NCBI GenBank assembly: GCA_027306915.1 | Contig: DAHUYW010000051.1 | Location: 1 to 25,766 of the forward strand | DNA length: 25,766 bases | Direction: 5' to 3' | Origin: Spirochaetales bacterium | GTDB taxonomy: Bacteria > Spirochaetota > Spirochaetia > DAHUYW01 | Shown here: positions 8,692-16,806 of the stretch, piece after piece | How positions within the stretch are numbered: position 1 is the first letter of the stretch | Layout: the number at the start of each line of letters is the position of its first letter | The notes under the pieces: generated by a model | What the model was told of the DNA's origin: nothing | Seen by the model: the letters and a program-made list of their open reading frames with translations, nothing else | Databases searched by the model: none | Translations under genes and position numbers: made by a program

Positions 8692-10057
8692 GCTCGATAA
8701 CCCGCATCCTCTTCCATTTGCCGCCGCGGTAGCGGATGAAAAAGACGACGCCGAGAAGACTGATGTAGGTGGTGGCGACGATCCACGCCGCGTAGATCGA
8801 GCCGTGCAGCACGACGACGATCACCCAGTTCGGCACGATGAGAATCCCGATCGAGAGCGTGATGATCATCAGCATCACGAAGCGGGTATCGCCCGCTCCC
8901 TTGATCGCCGACGAGAAGACGATGTTCAGGGCGTCGAAGAGGGAGTAGAAGGCGACGAAGCGCAGGAGAGCTCGCGCAAGGGCTGCGATGGGGGCGAAGC
9001 TCGCGGGGTCGGCCTCGGCGCCGAAGGGGAGCAGGAAGAGCCCAGGTACGAGGAGGTAGGCGAGCGAAAGGACTCCCATATAGAGAAGGGCCATGCGCAC
9101 CGCGGAGGAAACCGAGCGCTCCGCGAGGTCTGCCCGCGCCTCCCCGATGTAGCGGCCGACCAGCACCGAAACCGCCGTGCCGAGGCCGAGCATCGGCATG
9201 AACGCGAGGGTATTTATGTTGAGGGCTATGTTGGTCGCGGCGAGCGAGTCGGTGCCGATCCTTCCCACGAGGAGAAAGAAGGCGGTGAAGCCGGCGAGGT
9301 CGATGAAGATCTGAATCCCCGTTGGAAGCCCGTAGCGGATGACCCGCAGGAGCAGCGCGCGGTCCGGACGCCATCCCCGGAGCGTCTCGTAGCGGCGGTG
9401 GCGCCGGGGCGCGAAGATGAGGAGCGAAAGGATGATGCAGGCGAGCGTCGAGCCGGCGACGGTCGCGATCGCCGCTCCCTCAATGCCGAGGCGAGGCAGG
9501 CCCAGCCTTCCAAAGATGAGGAGCCAGTCGAGCACAACGGTGAGGAGAGCTGCCGCGACGTCGGCCCAAAGAACCGCCCACGGGCGGCCCCGGCCGGAAA
9601 AGAAGCTGGCAAGGGCGGCGTTCAGGATGGCCGGGGCCGCGCCCGCGCACAGGATGCGGAAGAAGCGCACCTCGTTAGCCTGGACTCCGGGAGCATGGCC
9701 TACCGCAGCGAAGATCGCCGGAGCAGCCGGCGCGAGCAGCGCGAGCGCCACTCCGCCGAGCAGGGCGATGTAGATTCCCTGCCAGAGGACGTGCCCGATG
9801 CGCTCGGGCCTCCCGGCGCCGTCGTACTGGGCGACGAAGGAGGTCACGTAGCCGGCTGTTCCGAAGAACAGGCTCATGATGGTGAGGGTGAGAATGCCGG
9901 CAGGGGTCGAGGCGGCTACGGCCTCGGGGGAGTACCAGGCGAGAAAGATGCGATCGACGAATTGCTGGAGCGAGTAAGCCCCCTGGCTGAGAATGAGGGG
10001 TACCGCGATCCGCAGGACCTCACGGTACCCCGCCTCCGCGTTCCAACGCCTGAGCAC
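8624..10057 (-). CDS. MATE family efflux transporter (NorM/DinF-like)
   Basis: This inner-membrane cation-coupled multidrug or metabolite exporter has 477 residues, close to the family norm, with about 12 hydrophobic helices in two similar halves. The first half opens with [29 protein letters not shown]. The second half opens with [20 protein letters not shown] and contains [19 protein letters not shown] chose the GTG at 10057 because GGAGGAG (10074-10068) lies 10 nt before it and no in-frame ATG is nearby. It begins 51 bp after the ankyrin gene stop on the same strand, so the two may be co-transcribed. The polar Pro-rich C-terminal tail (about the last 22 residues) is encoded antisense to the conserved end of the FMN oxidase gene and is probably not functionally constrained. 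The substrate is unknown. Confidence 0.9.
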   Translation of the reverse strand: MLRRWNAEAGYREVLRIAVPLILSQGAYSLQQFVDRIFLAWYSPEAVAASTPAGILTLTIMSLFFGTAGYVTSFVAQYDGAGRPERIGHVLWQGIYIALLGGVALALLAPAAPAIFAAVGHAPGVQANEVRFFRILCAGAAPAILNAALASFFSGRGRPWAVLWADVAAALLTVVLDWLLIFGRLGLPRLGIEGAAIATVAGSTLACIILSLLIFAPRRHRRYETLRGWRPDRALLLRVIRYGLPTGIQIFIDLAGFTAFFLLVGRIGTDSLAATNIALNINTLAFMPMLGLGTAVSVLVGRYIGEARADLAERSVSSAVRMALLYMGVLSLAYLLVPGLFLLPFGAEADPASFAPIAALARALLRFVAFYSLFDALNIVFSSAIKGAGDTRFVMLMIITLSIGILIVPNWVIVVVLHGSIYAAWIVATTYISLLGVVFFIRYRGGKWKRMRVIELTPAPAEIDLSPPPPDSPREPS

Positions 10058-10108
10058 CGTAGGATGACTCCTCCGTCCTCGGAAACCTGCGCGCTTCGGG
10101 GCGGTCGA

Positions 10109-11068
10109 TCAGCGCGAGGTCGATTCCTTGGTGAGCGCAAGCCTGTGCAGCTGGGCATCGAGCTCCCGGTCGGTCTGCTCCAGGCGATTGATCTCCCCCT
10201 GCGAGGGGCGGCTGAGAAGAAGGCCGGTCCCCCAGAGCACGAGCCCGCCGCCAAAGGCGCCGCCGATTATCGCAGCGCTTCGGTAGGCTTGCGACGAGTT
10301 GGGACTGGTCGTCGAGAGGTAGTAGAAAAGCCCTGCAAGTCCAGCGGTCGCGATCCCCAGCCCTTCCACGGCGACGCCCCTGCGACCCTGCTCGGCTCGT
10401 TTCTTTTTCAAATAGGGCAGCCTGAGGTCGCGGTCGCGAAACAGTCGCTGCTTGAGTGTGTCGTACTTCGCATTCACGCTCGTCATGTCGGTCGCGTGTG
10501 TCGGGCTCGCTTCGGCCCCGGCGCCGCGGAGCACAGCGATAAGCTTGGGGTTGTCGTTGTCGGCCAAAGCGTACTTGAGGGGGGTCATCCCGTTGATGTC
10601 GCGCGCATTGACCTGTGCGCCTGCCGCGAGGAGCCGCTTCGCCACATCCGGGTTGGAGTTTTCCTTCGCCGCAAACATCAGCGGGGTGATTCCGATAACG
10701 TTCCGTGCGTTCGGATTGGCCCCTGCGGCAATGAGCGCAGCCGCTACATCGGGATTCGGATTTTCCGCCGCCGCCCACATGAGGGGCGTCATCCCGCTCT
10801 TGTCCGCTGCGCCAACCTTCGCTCCGGCCGCAACGAGGGCGGAAATGACGGCGGAGCTCTCGTTCGAGGTAGCGGCCTCGGCCAGGGGCGTCTCGCCGTC
10901 AGGAAGGCGGGCGTTCGGGTCGGCGCCTCCCGCGAGGGCCTCGCGCACCTGCCTCGGCGATCCGTGGCGCACCGTGGCGGCGAGACTCGCCCCTTGCGCC
11001 TGCGCGGGACAAGGGGCAAGCCCGCACAGCGCAACGGCCGCTAGTATCAGGCTGATCGAGCGTCTCAT
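10109..11068 (-). CDS. Exported ankyrin-repeat protein with a C-terminal membrane hairpin
   Basis: This 319-residue protein is of unknown function. Residues 1-24 form a Sec-type signal peptide with an AQA cleavage site. Ankyrin repeats fill about 30-190. The TPL corner of four units recurs exactly every 34 residues (P61, P95, P129, P163), one more than the usual 33, because the loop between the two helices carries NPNP/NSNP/NDNP. After a charged helical linker (195-230) there are two hydrophobic segments, 231-252 and 264-286, then a polar tail to 319. If the signal peptide is real, the ankyrin domain is periplasmic and the tail would return to the same side. ATG 11068 has GGAGG (11081-11077) 8 nt upstream. 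The gene precedes the MATE exporter by 51 bp. Ankyrins bind proteins, so a role in holding a periplasmic partner is an inference. Confidence 0.85.
   Translation of the reverse strand: MRRSISLILAAVALCGLAPCPAQAQGASLAATVRHGSPRQVREALAGGADPNARLPDGETPLAEAATSNESSAVISALVAAGAKVGAADKSGMTPLMWAAAENPNPDVAAALIAAGANPNARNVIGITPLMFAAKENSNPDVAKRLLAAGAQVNARDINGMTPLKYALADNDNPKLIAVLRGAGAEASPTHATDMTSVNAKYDTLKQRLFRDRDLRLPYLKKKRAEQGRRGVAVEGLGIATAGLAGLFYYLSTTSPNSSQAYRSAAIIGGAFGGGLVLWGTGLLLSRPSQGEINRLEQTDRELDAQLHRLALTKESTSR
10499..10921 (-). repeat. Ankyrin repeat region with a 102-bp period
   Basis: The coding DNA of the ankyrin domain repeats with a period of 34 codons. The conserved unit is T-P-L, then about ten helical residues, an N-x-N-P turn, and L-x-x-A-G-A-x-x-N-A-R. 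The second and third complete units are the most alike. This is protein-level periodicity; the DNA copies have diverged. Confidence 0.75.
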
Positions 11069-11177
11069 CCCGCTAACCTCCGGCTGCCTCTTAAGAGTTG
11101 TCGCACATAGTCGCTGCCGTTGGCTCGAGGAAGCGGTCGCGCGGCGCTCGACTGGCGATGGGAGTCGCTATCTCCGC

Positions 11178-11206
11178 AGTCTCCGGGGAGCGGAGCCGGT
11201 TGTCAA
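11178..11206 (-). promoter_or_regulatory. Candidate promoter of the ankyrin-MATE pair
   Basis: On the minus strand a perfect TTGACA (11206-11201) is followed after 17 bp by GAGACT (11183-11178), which matches only three of six bases. A CTCCGC/GCGGAG inverted repeat (11172-11177 and 11190-11195) spans the -10 region and could bind a regulator. Transcription from here would leave a leader of roughly 100 nt before the ankyrin start. Confidence 0.4.
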
Positions 11207-11215
11207 GCCTTTTTG

Positions 11216-11243
11216 TTGACGGCGCTCAAGAAGCGGTTACAAT
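11216..11243 (+). promoter_or_regulatory. Promoter of the GGDEF-EAL gene
   Basis: TTGACG (11216-11221) and TACAAT (11238-11243) are separated by 16 bp, both matching five of six sigma-70 consensus bases. The expected transcription start is near 11250, only a few bases before the ATG at 11253, and there is no RBS between. This predicts a leaderless or nearly leaderless mRNA. Its -35 box lies 9 bp from the perfect -35 of the opposite promoter, back to back. Confidence 0.6.
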
Positions 11244-11252
11244 GGGGCCACG

Positions 11253-13592
11253 ATGAGTGTTTATCCCGTTGTCGTGGGCGTCGCTGCGACCATCGAAGCA
11301 ATCCTCGCCGGCTATGTCGTCATGGTCAACCCAAGGGGGATCCAGAACCGCCTGTTTGGGGCAGGGTGCCTCACGTTTGCACTGTGGGGCTTCTGTTACG
11401 CGATCTTCGCCTCCCACCGAGGGGAGCCCGGCCTCGTGACCTGGTATCGGGCGGCGGCAGCCGGATGGACGCTCTCCGGGCCCATCCTTATCCACTTTCT
11501 CTTCGCCGCTAGCCACAGAGAGCGGCTCGTCCGCGCGAGGTGGTTCCTTGCTCTCCTGTATGCCCCGGTATTCGTATTCCTCTACCGCGATATCACCGGG
11601 CCCTATTTTGCAGTCGGATTCACGCAGTCGGCCTTCGGGTGGACCGCGGTGCGCGGTCCAATGTCGCCGTGGGAGATCGCTTTTTTCGCATACGCGGTAG
11701 CGGGCAGTCTCGCCGGGCTCGTCTCGGTTCACCTCTGGGGGCTGGCCACGCCTCACCGGATCGAGCGCCGTCAGGCGCGTGTGATCGTCTACACCGGATT
11801 GGCCGCGCTCGTCATTGCCACCCTCTTTCAGAAGATCACGGTGCTGGGCGATCTCCTGTGGGTGGTCGGGATAGGTTTCGCCGTCGTGCGCCTCAACCTC
11901 ATGTCGCTCACCTTCGAGACTGCCGCGCATGACATCCTGCGAACCATGGGCGACGGCGTCATCCTCTTCGGATGGGATCGGCGCATCCGCGTCGCGAACC
12001 CTGCGGCCGCGCAGCTCCTCGGAATCGGCAGCGAGCGCCTCACCGGGGCGTCGATAACCGAGCTGCTTCCCCATTTTAGCGTTGTGAAGGAGCTCACCCC
12101 GGAGCGCCTTGTTCCCGGCCGCTCGATCAGCAACATCGAGCTTGACTATGTGAGCCCGAGCGCCCGCCCGGTTTCTTTGAGCCTTTCGGCCTCTTCCGTG
12201 GTGGACCGCTTCGGCGAGTCCATCGGAGTCGTCCTCATCCTCCGCGACATCAGCGATCTCACGACCGCCCAGGAGAAGCTCAAGTTCATGGCGACTCACG
12301 ATCCTCTCACGAGCCTGCCGAACCGCTTTCTCCTGAACGACCGCCTTCGCATGGCGATTGCCTCCTCGCAGCGCCACGGGCATCCCCTCGCGGTCCTGCT
12401 CCTCGATCTCGACAACTTTAAGACGGTGAACGACAGCCTCGGCCACAGCGTCGGCGACCAGTTCCTGCGAATCGTCGCGGACAAGGTGGGGCGCTGCCTG
12501 CGGAGCACGGACACCTTTGCGCGCATGGGAGGCGACGAGTTCGTCGCCGTGCTCGCCGAGATCAAGTCGCACGACGAGGCGGCGGTGGCCGCTGACCGTA
12601 TTCTCGCGGCTCTCGCCGAGCCGCTTCACATCGAGTCTCACGAGCTCTACCCTTCGGCGAGCATCGGAATAGGCGTCTGCCCGGACGACGGCGACACCGT
12701 CGAGCTTCTCCTGCGCAACGCCGATATGGCGATGTACAGCGTGAAGGAGGCGAGCAAGAACGGCTACCGCTTTTTCTCCAAGTCGATGACCGAGGGGAGC
12801 TACGAGCAGCTCTTGAGCCCGGAGTCCCTGCGGATGGCGCTCGACGAAAAACAGTTCTCCGTGTACTACCAGCCTATCTGCGATCCGGAGAGCGGAGAGG
12901 TACAGGCGGCCGAGGCGCTCCTGCGGTGGCATCATCCCGAAAGGGGGCTCTTGGAAGCTCATTCCTTCATACCGGCGGCCGAGCGAAGCGGCCTGATCAT
13001 TCCGATAGGGGAGTGGGTGCTTCGCACGGTTTGCAGGCAGCTTTCGACGTGGAGCTCGTCGGGCTTCCGCAGGATCCCGATCTCGGTGAACATTTCCGCC
13101 CGTCAATTTCAGAGGGAGGATTTCATCGAGTCTACCGCGGCGATCCTGCGGGATTGGAACGTGAAGCCTTCGATGCTTGTCTTCGAGCTCACCGAGAGCG
13201 CGGCAATCAAGGACATCGACAAGTCCCGCCAGGTGATGGGGAGGCTCATCGAGATGGGTATCCGCATCATCATCGACGACTTCGGCACCGGCTACTCCTC
13301 GCTGCGTTGGCTGAAGACCGTACCTGCCTTTGCCATCAAGGTGGACAAGTTCTTCGTGCAGAATACGGAGGGCGACGAAGACAGCCTTGCCATCCTGCGC
13401 GCGATAATCTCCATGGCGCACAGCCTCGGGCTCGAGGTCATCGCGGAGGGGATCGAGACCGAGGCGCAGGCTGAGCGGCTGCGCGGGCTTGACTGGAGGA
13501 ACCTGCCCTCCGTGCGCTGCAACCAGGTTCAGGGGTACTTCTTCGCGCGTCCCTTGTCGGCGGAAGAGTTCGCGAAGAGCGTGATCCGGTAG
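11253..13592 (+). CDS. Membrane 7TM-PAS-GGDEF-EAL c-di-GMP turnover protein
   Basis: This 779-residue protein is predicted to make and/or degrade cyclic di-GMP. Residues 1-215 contain seven hydrophobic segments of the kind seen in histidine-kinase N-terminal 7TM sensors. A PAS domain covers about 225-335. The GGDEF domain (about 340-510) has DLDNFKTVNDSLGHSVGD and an intact MGGDEF (426-430), with the inhibitory-site motif RSTD at 417-420, exactly five residues before it. The EAL domain starts near 520 and keeps EALLRW (554-559), NISARQ, FELTES, IDDFGTGYSS, IKVDK and AEGIE, so its metal and catalytic residues look complete. I cannot tell which activity dominates. ATG 11253 has no RBS, consistent with a leaderless transcript; the next in-frame ATG (11322) would cut into helix 1. 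The flavoprotein gene follows after 8 bp. Confidence 0.94.
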   Translation: MSVYPVVVGVAATIEAILAGYVVMVNPRGIQNRLFGAGCLTFALWGFCYAIFASHRGEPGLVTWYRAAAAGWTLSGPILIHFLFAASHRERLVRARWFLALLYAPVFVFLYRDITGPYFAVGFTQSAFGWTAVRGPMSPWEIAFFAYAVAGSLAGLVSVHLWGLATPHRIERRQARVIVYTGLAALVIATLFQKITVLGDLLWVVGIGFAVVRLNLMSLTFETAAHDILRTMGDGVILFGWDRRIRVANPAAAQLLGIGSERLTGASITELLPHFSVVKELTPERLVPGRSISNIELDYVSPSARPVSLSLSASSVVDRFGESIGVVLILRDISDLTTAQEKLKFMATHDPLTSLPNRFLLNDRLRMAIASSQRHGHPLAVLLLDLDNFKTVNDSLGHSVGDQFLRIVADKVGRCLRSTDTFARMGGDEFVAVLAEIKSHDEAAVAADRILAALAEPLHIESHELYPSASIGIGVCPDDGDTVELLLRNADMAMYSVKEASKNGYRFFSKSMTEGSYEQLLSPESLRMALDEKQFSVYYQPICDPESGEVQAAEALLRWHHPERGLLEAHSFIPAAERSGLIIPIGEWVLRTVCRQLSTWSSSGFRRIPISVNISARQFQREDFIESTAAILRDWNVKPSMLVFELTESAAIKDIDKSRQVMGRLIEMGIRIIIDDFGTGYSSLRWLKTVPAFAIKVDKFFVQNTEGDEDSLAILRAIISMAHSLGLEVIAEGIETEAQAERLRGLDWRNLPSVRCNQVQGYFFARPLSAEEFAKSVIR

Positions 13593-13600
13593 GCCGGGAC

Positions 13601-14926
13601 ATGGAGAGCGCGGGCGAGATCGGAGTCTGCGTCGTCGGAGGCGGTCCGGCCGGAATGATGGCCGCCGGCCGAGCGGCGGAGTGCGGCGCCCGTGTCGTCT
13701 TGCTCGAGAAGAACGAGCGGCTCGGGAGGAAGCTCCTCATCACCGGCGGCGGCCGCTGCAACGTCACCAACGCCGAGTTCCGCCGCCACGTCCTGGTGGA
13801 GAAATACGGCGAGCGAGGAGAGTTTCTCCACAGCCTTTTCGCCCGCTTCGGACCGCGCGAGCTCATCGATTTTCTTGCCCGCTACGGACTCGGGACCGTT
13901 ATCGAAGAGGAAAACCGCGCCTTCCCCGCCACCCACCGCTCAGCCTCGGTCCTTGAGGTGCTGACCCGCTACCTCGCAGACGGCGGGGTTGAAGTGCGAA
14001 CGCGCACGGCGGTGCGCGGCCTGCTTGCGGATCCTGCCACCCGGCGGGTGACCGGGCTCGCGACCTCAGCCGGGGTTGTGGAGGCCCGCAGCGTGGTGGT
14101 CGCGACCGGAGGGCTCTCGCATCCCGAGACGGGATCGACCGGCGAGGGACTGAAGTGGCTCGCCTCGATCGGCCACGCCGTCCGGATCCCCGAGCCCTCG
14201 CTGGTTCCGCTCCGCGCCTGTGAGCCGTGGGTTGCGCGCCTCGCCGGGCTTGCCTTCGACGACGCCCGCCTGACTGCCCTCCCGCTCGCAGGCGAGCGCC
14301 CCGCAAAGACCCCCTCCGAGCGCGGAAAGCTCCTCTTCACGCACTTCGGCCTAAGCGGCCCGCTCGCGTTGAACCTGAGCTCTCGCATTCTCAAGCTTGC
14401 GCGCGAGGCGGGCGACGAGGAAGAGCACCTTCGCCTGCTTGTGGACCTTGTGCCGGCCGAGGATCATGCGAAGCTCGACGCGGCCGTGCGGAGCTCGCTT
14501 GCCGCGGCGCCGAACCGCAAGGTGCGCAACTCCCTCCCACAGGCCCTACCCAGCCGGATGGTCCCGGTGCTCCTCGAGCTCGCAAAGGTCGATCCCGATC
14601 TGCCGGCGCACAGCCTTACGAGGGATTCGCGCCTAGCGGTCGTGCGCCTCATGAAGGCCCTTCCCCTCACCTTTGACGGACTGCTGGGCACCGACAAGGC
14701 GATCGTCACAAGCGGCGGGGTTGCCCTCGAGGAGATCGACTTCCGCACGATGCGATCGCGCCTCTTCGACAACCTCTACCTCGCGGGCGACCTCCTCGAC
14801 TTCCAGCGCCGAAGCGGCGGCTACAGCCTCCAGATCTGCTGGTCCTCCGGGTGGGTCGCCGGCTCGGCTTCGGCCGAGGGAGGCCGCTCATCGGCGGCTG
14901 CCGGCCGGGAAAAATCCTTGACTTGA
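13601..14926 (+). CDS. HI0933/YhiN/BaiN-like FAD-dependent flavoprotein
   Basis: This 441-residue cytosolic flavoprotein belongs to COG2081. FAD is bound through the N-terminal GGGPAGMMAAGRAA (13-26), a ribose-binding acid in VVLLEKN, and the family signature GRKLLITGGGRCNVTN (42-57). A VVVATGGLSHPETGSTGEG segment follows. The C-terminal FAD contact is LYLAGDLLDF with GGYSLQICWSSGWVAG (406-421), where many relatives have GE and GGYNLQ. The physiological role of the family is poorly defined: one branch (BaiN) is linked to bile-acid dehydroxylation and others to NAD(P)H-dependent reductions or rRNA modification, and I would not extend any of these here. The ATG lies 8 bp after the GGDEF-EAL stop, so the two are probably one transcript, with only a weak GGG-type RBS between. 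Confidence 0.9.
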   Translation: MESAGEIGVCVVGGGPAGMMAAGRAAECGARVVLLEKNERLGRKLLITGGGRCNVTNAEFRRHVLVEKYGERGEFLHSLFARFGPRELIDFLARYGLGTVIEEENRAFPATHRSASVLEVLTRYLADGGVEVRTRTAVRGLLADPATRRVTGLATSAGVVEARSVVVATGGLSHPETGSTGEGLKWLASIGHAVRIPEPSLVPLRACEPWVARLAGLAFDDARLTALPLAGERPAKTPSERGKLLFTHFGLSGPLALNLSSRILKLAREAGDEEEHLRLLVDLVPAEDHAKLDAAVRSSLAAAPNRKVRNSLPQALPSRMVPVLLELAKVDPDLPAHSLTRDSRLAVVRLMKALPLTFDGLLGTDKAIVTSGGVALEEIDFRTMRSRLFDNLYLAGDLLDFQRRSGGYSLQICWSSGWVAGSASAEGGRSSAAAGREKSLT

Positions 14927-14945
14927 TGCCAGGACCCTTTAGACT
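14918..14945 (+). promoter_or_regulatory. Promoter of the hydrolase-membrane fusion gene
   Basis: TTGACT (14918-14923, five of six) and TAGACT (14940-14945, four of six) are separated by 16 bp. The -35 box overlaps the stop region of the flavoprotein gene. Transcription would start near 14952, which is the first base of the hairpin described next. Confidence 0.6.
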
Positions 14946-14951
14946 GGAGGG

Positions 14952-14971
14952 CGGACCGCGCCGCCGGTCCG
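14952..14971 (+). promoter_or_regulatory. Inverted repeat / hairpin at the predicted 5' end of the hydrolase mRNA
   Basis: CGGACCG (14952-14958) and CGGTCCG (14965-14971) are perfectly complementary around a 6-nt loop. It sits between the promoter and the AAGGAGG RBS at 14974-14980. As RNA it would be a 7-bp stem at the very 5' end, able to stabilise the message or modulate ribosome access; as DNA it could be an operator over +1. The sequence does not decide between these. Confidence 0.5.
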
Positions 14972-14984
14972 ACAAGGAGGAATG

Positions 14985-16784
14985 ATGTCATCCATTGAAT
15001 CCAGCTCGTTTTCGAGCAAGAGATCCACCGCCTGGATCGTGCTCGCGATCGCCGTCGGCCTGGTCGTCATCGGGGGAATCATCGCCGAAATCACGCAGAC
15101 CGCCGGCGGGGCGGTCTCGGTCCGGCAGGTGAAGCTCGCCGGCTCGAATGGGGTGTTCATCTACGGCCTGCTTTACAAGCCGGCGGGAGCCACCGCCAAG
15201 AGCCCGGCGCCGGGGATCCTGGCCATCCACGGCTACATCAACTCCCACGATACGATGGACGGCTTTGCGATCGAGCTTGCCCGAAGGGGATGCGTCGTCC
15301 TTGCCATCGATCAAACCGGCCACGGCTTCTCGGATCCCCCGGCCTTTGCGAACGGCTATGGAGGGCCCGACGCCCTTGCCTACCTCCACAGCCTCGACTT
15401 CGTGAAGGGCGATGACATCGCTCTGGTCGGCCACTCGAGGGGCGGCTGGGCCTCGGTCGTTGCCGCCGGCACCCATCCGGACTTCTACCGGTCGATGGTC
15501 CTTGTGAGCTCCTCCACGAGCACCCCTCCCTACGAGCCGATCCCCGGAAGCCCGACCTTCCCCAAGAACGTGATGGTGCTCGAGGCGCGCTATTCCGAGT
15601 TTTCCCAGCTCATGTGGGCCGTTCCGAAGGGGAGCGAGTTCCCGTCCTCCGCCCGGCTCCAGCAGCTCTTCGGGGCTTCCGGCCCGATAGTTCCCGGCAA
15701 GGTCTACGGATCGATTTCCGACGGAACCGCGCGCCTCTTCGAGTCGGTCCCGACCACCCACCCCTTCCTTACCCTCGACGAAAAGGCGGTCGGACTTGCG
15801 GTCGGTTGGATGCAGCAGACGCTTACGGGGGTCGCGCCGCTTCCCGCCTCCGACCAGATCTGGCTCTGGGACGAGATCGGAACGGCCATCGCCCTCGTCG
15901 GGGTGATCCTGCTGCTCTTCCCCCTCGGGTCGTTGCTCCTGCGCACCTCCTTCTTCGCCGAGCTGGCCCAGCCCGTGCTGGATGCCCACCCGGTGCAGGG
16001 GGCGGGGCTCTGGATCGGCTCGATAATCCTCGTTGCCGTCGGGGTGCTCACCTTCTTCAGGTTCCAGACCGTGGCGAATGCCCTCCTTCCTCCAAGCGCG
16101 CTCTTCGCCCAATCCATCACGACCGGGATCATGGGGTGGGCCGTCGGCGGGGCGGTCATCGGGCTGATCCTATTCCTGCTGTGGCACTTCCTCATGAACC
16201 GAAAGGCGGGGGGAAGCTTCACGGCCTACGGCCTCACGGACGGTGACGGAAGGCTCGAGTGGGCGCGCATCGGGAAGTCGGTGCTCTTTGCGGCAGCGGT
16301 GCTCGTGGGGCCCTACCTGGCCCTGTGGTTCCTGCAGTGGGCCTTTGCCACCGACGCTCGATTCTGGGTGTTCAACGCGAAGATCGTCACCCCGGTCCAC
16401 CTCCGCATCTGGCTGCCCTACGTGATTCCCTTCCTGTTCTACTTCCTGGTGCTGGCGCTCATCCTCCACGGCGAGCTTCGCTCGATACGCCTCTCGCCGG
16501 GAACCGAGCTCGTGCGGAACATCGTGATGCTCGCGGGCGGCTTTGTGGTGTTCATCCTCGCCGAATACATCCCGCTCCTTGCGGGCGGAACGCTGCTCAC
16601 GCCGAATCAGCCCCTTCTGGCAATCGTGGCCTACCAGTTCGTCCCGATGTACGTCATCATCACGTCGATCTCGACCTTCTTCTTTTACAAGACCGGCCGA
16701 GTCATTCCCGGGGCGCTCATCAACGCCTTCTTTATCACGATGCTCATCGTCACGAGCACCGCGACGCAGTTCCCGCTTAAGTAG
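14985..16784 (+). CDS. Alpha/beta-hydrolase fused to an eight-helix membrane domain
   Basis: This 599-residue membrane protein has an N-terminal anchor (about 15-36), a hydrolase domain (about 45-285) and about eight C-terminal membrane helices (about 296-590). In the hydrolase, the oxyanion-type loop is AIHGYINSHD, the nucleophile elbow is GHSRGG (Ser151), GHGFSDPP follows strand 4, and H259 in TTHPF is the likely catalytic His. The domain looks like the BAAT/prolyl-oligopeptidase-like or lysophospholipase-like hydrolases, and would lie on the outer face of the inner membrane if the anchor is oriented N-in. I prefer the ATG at 14985 to 14982, because the strong AAGGAGG ends at 14980 and would leave only one base before the latter. 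The substrate is unknown; lipid or acyl-ester cleavage at the membrane is an inference. It is convergent with the GH20 gene. Confidence 0.85.
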   Translation: MSSIESSSFSSKRSTAWIVLAIAVGLVVIGGIIAEITQTAGGAVSVRQVKLAGSNGVFIYGLLYKPAGATAKSPAPGILAIHGYINSHDTMDGFAIELARRGCVVLAIDQTGHGFSDPPAFANGYGGPDALAYLHSLDFVKGDDIALVGHSRGGWASVVAAGTHPDFYRSMVLVSSSTSTPPYEPIPGSPTFPKNVMVLEARYSEFSQLMWAVPKGSEFPSSARLQQLFGASGPIVPGKVYGSISDGTARLFESVPTTHPFLTLDEKAVGLAVGWMQQTLTGVAPLPASDQIWLWDEIGTAIALVGVILLLFPLGSLLLRTSFFAELAQPVLDAHPVQGAGLWIGSIILVAVGVLTFFRFQTVANALLPPSALFAQSITTGIMGWAVGGAVIGLILFLLWHFLMNRKAGGSFTAYGLTDGDGRLEWARIGKSVLFAAAVLVGPYLALWFLQWAFATDARFWVFNAKIVTPVHLRIWLPYVIPFLFYFLVLALILHGELRSIRLSPGTELVRNIVMLAGGFVVFILAEYIPLLAGGTLLTPNQPLLAIVAYQFVPMYVIITSISTFFFYKTGRVIPGALINAFFITMLIVTSTATQFPLK

Positions 16785-16787
16785 GCG

Positions 16788-16806
16788 GGATCATTGGGAT
16801 CCTTTT
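16788..16806. terminator. Weak candidate terminator between convergent genes
   Basis: GGATC (16788-16792) can pair with GATCC (16798-16802), followed by TTTT. An overlapping CCCGC/GCGGG pair (16772-16776 and 16785-16789) includes the hydrolase stop codon. Stems are only 5 bp and the T-run runs into the GH20 stop, so this is a low-confidence call for the 20 bp between the two convergent genes. Confidence 0.25.

Noticed and set aside
8804..11044. 746-codon open frame on the plus strand
   Set aside because: It is antisense to the MATE and ankyrin genes and encodes a charged, low-complexity sequence rich in Glu, Arg and Gly, typical of a shadow frame in GC-rich DNA.
11088..11097. CTCTTAAGAG palindrome upstream of the ankyrin gene
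   Set aside because: It is only 10 bp, occurs once, and is not placed over a promoter box; no basis for calling an operator.
11226..13421. 731-codon open frame on the minus strand
   Set aside because: It is the mirror of the GGDEF-EAL gene, whose motifs are complete; the antisense product has no recognisable domain.
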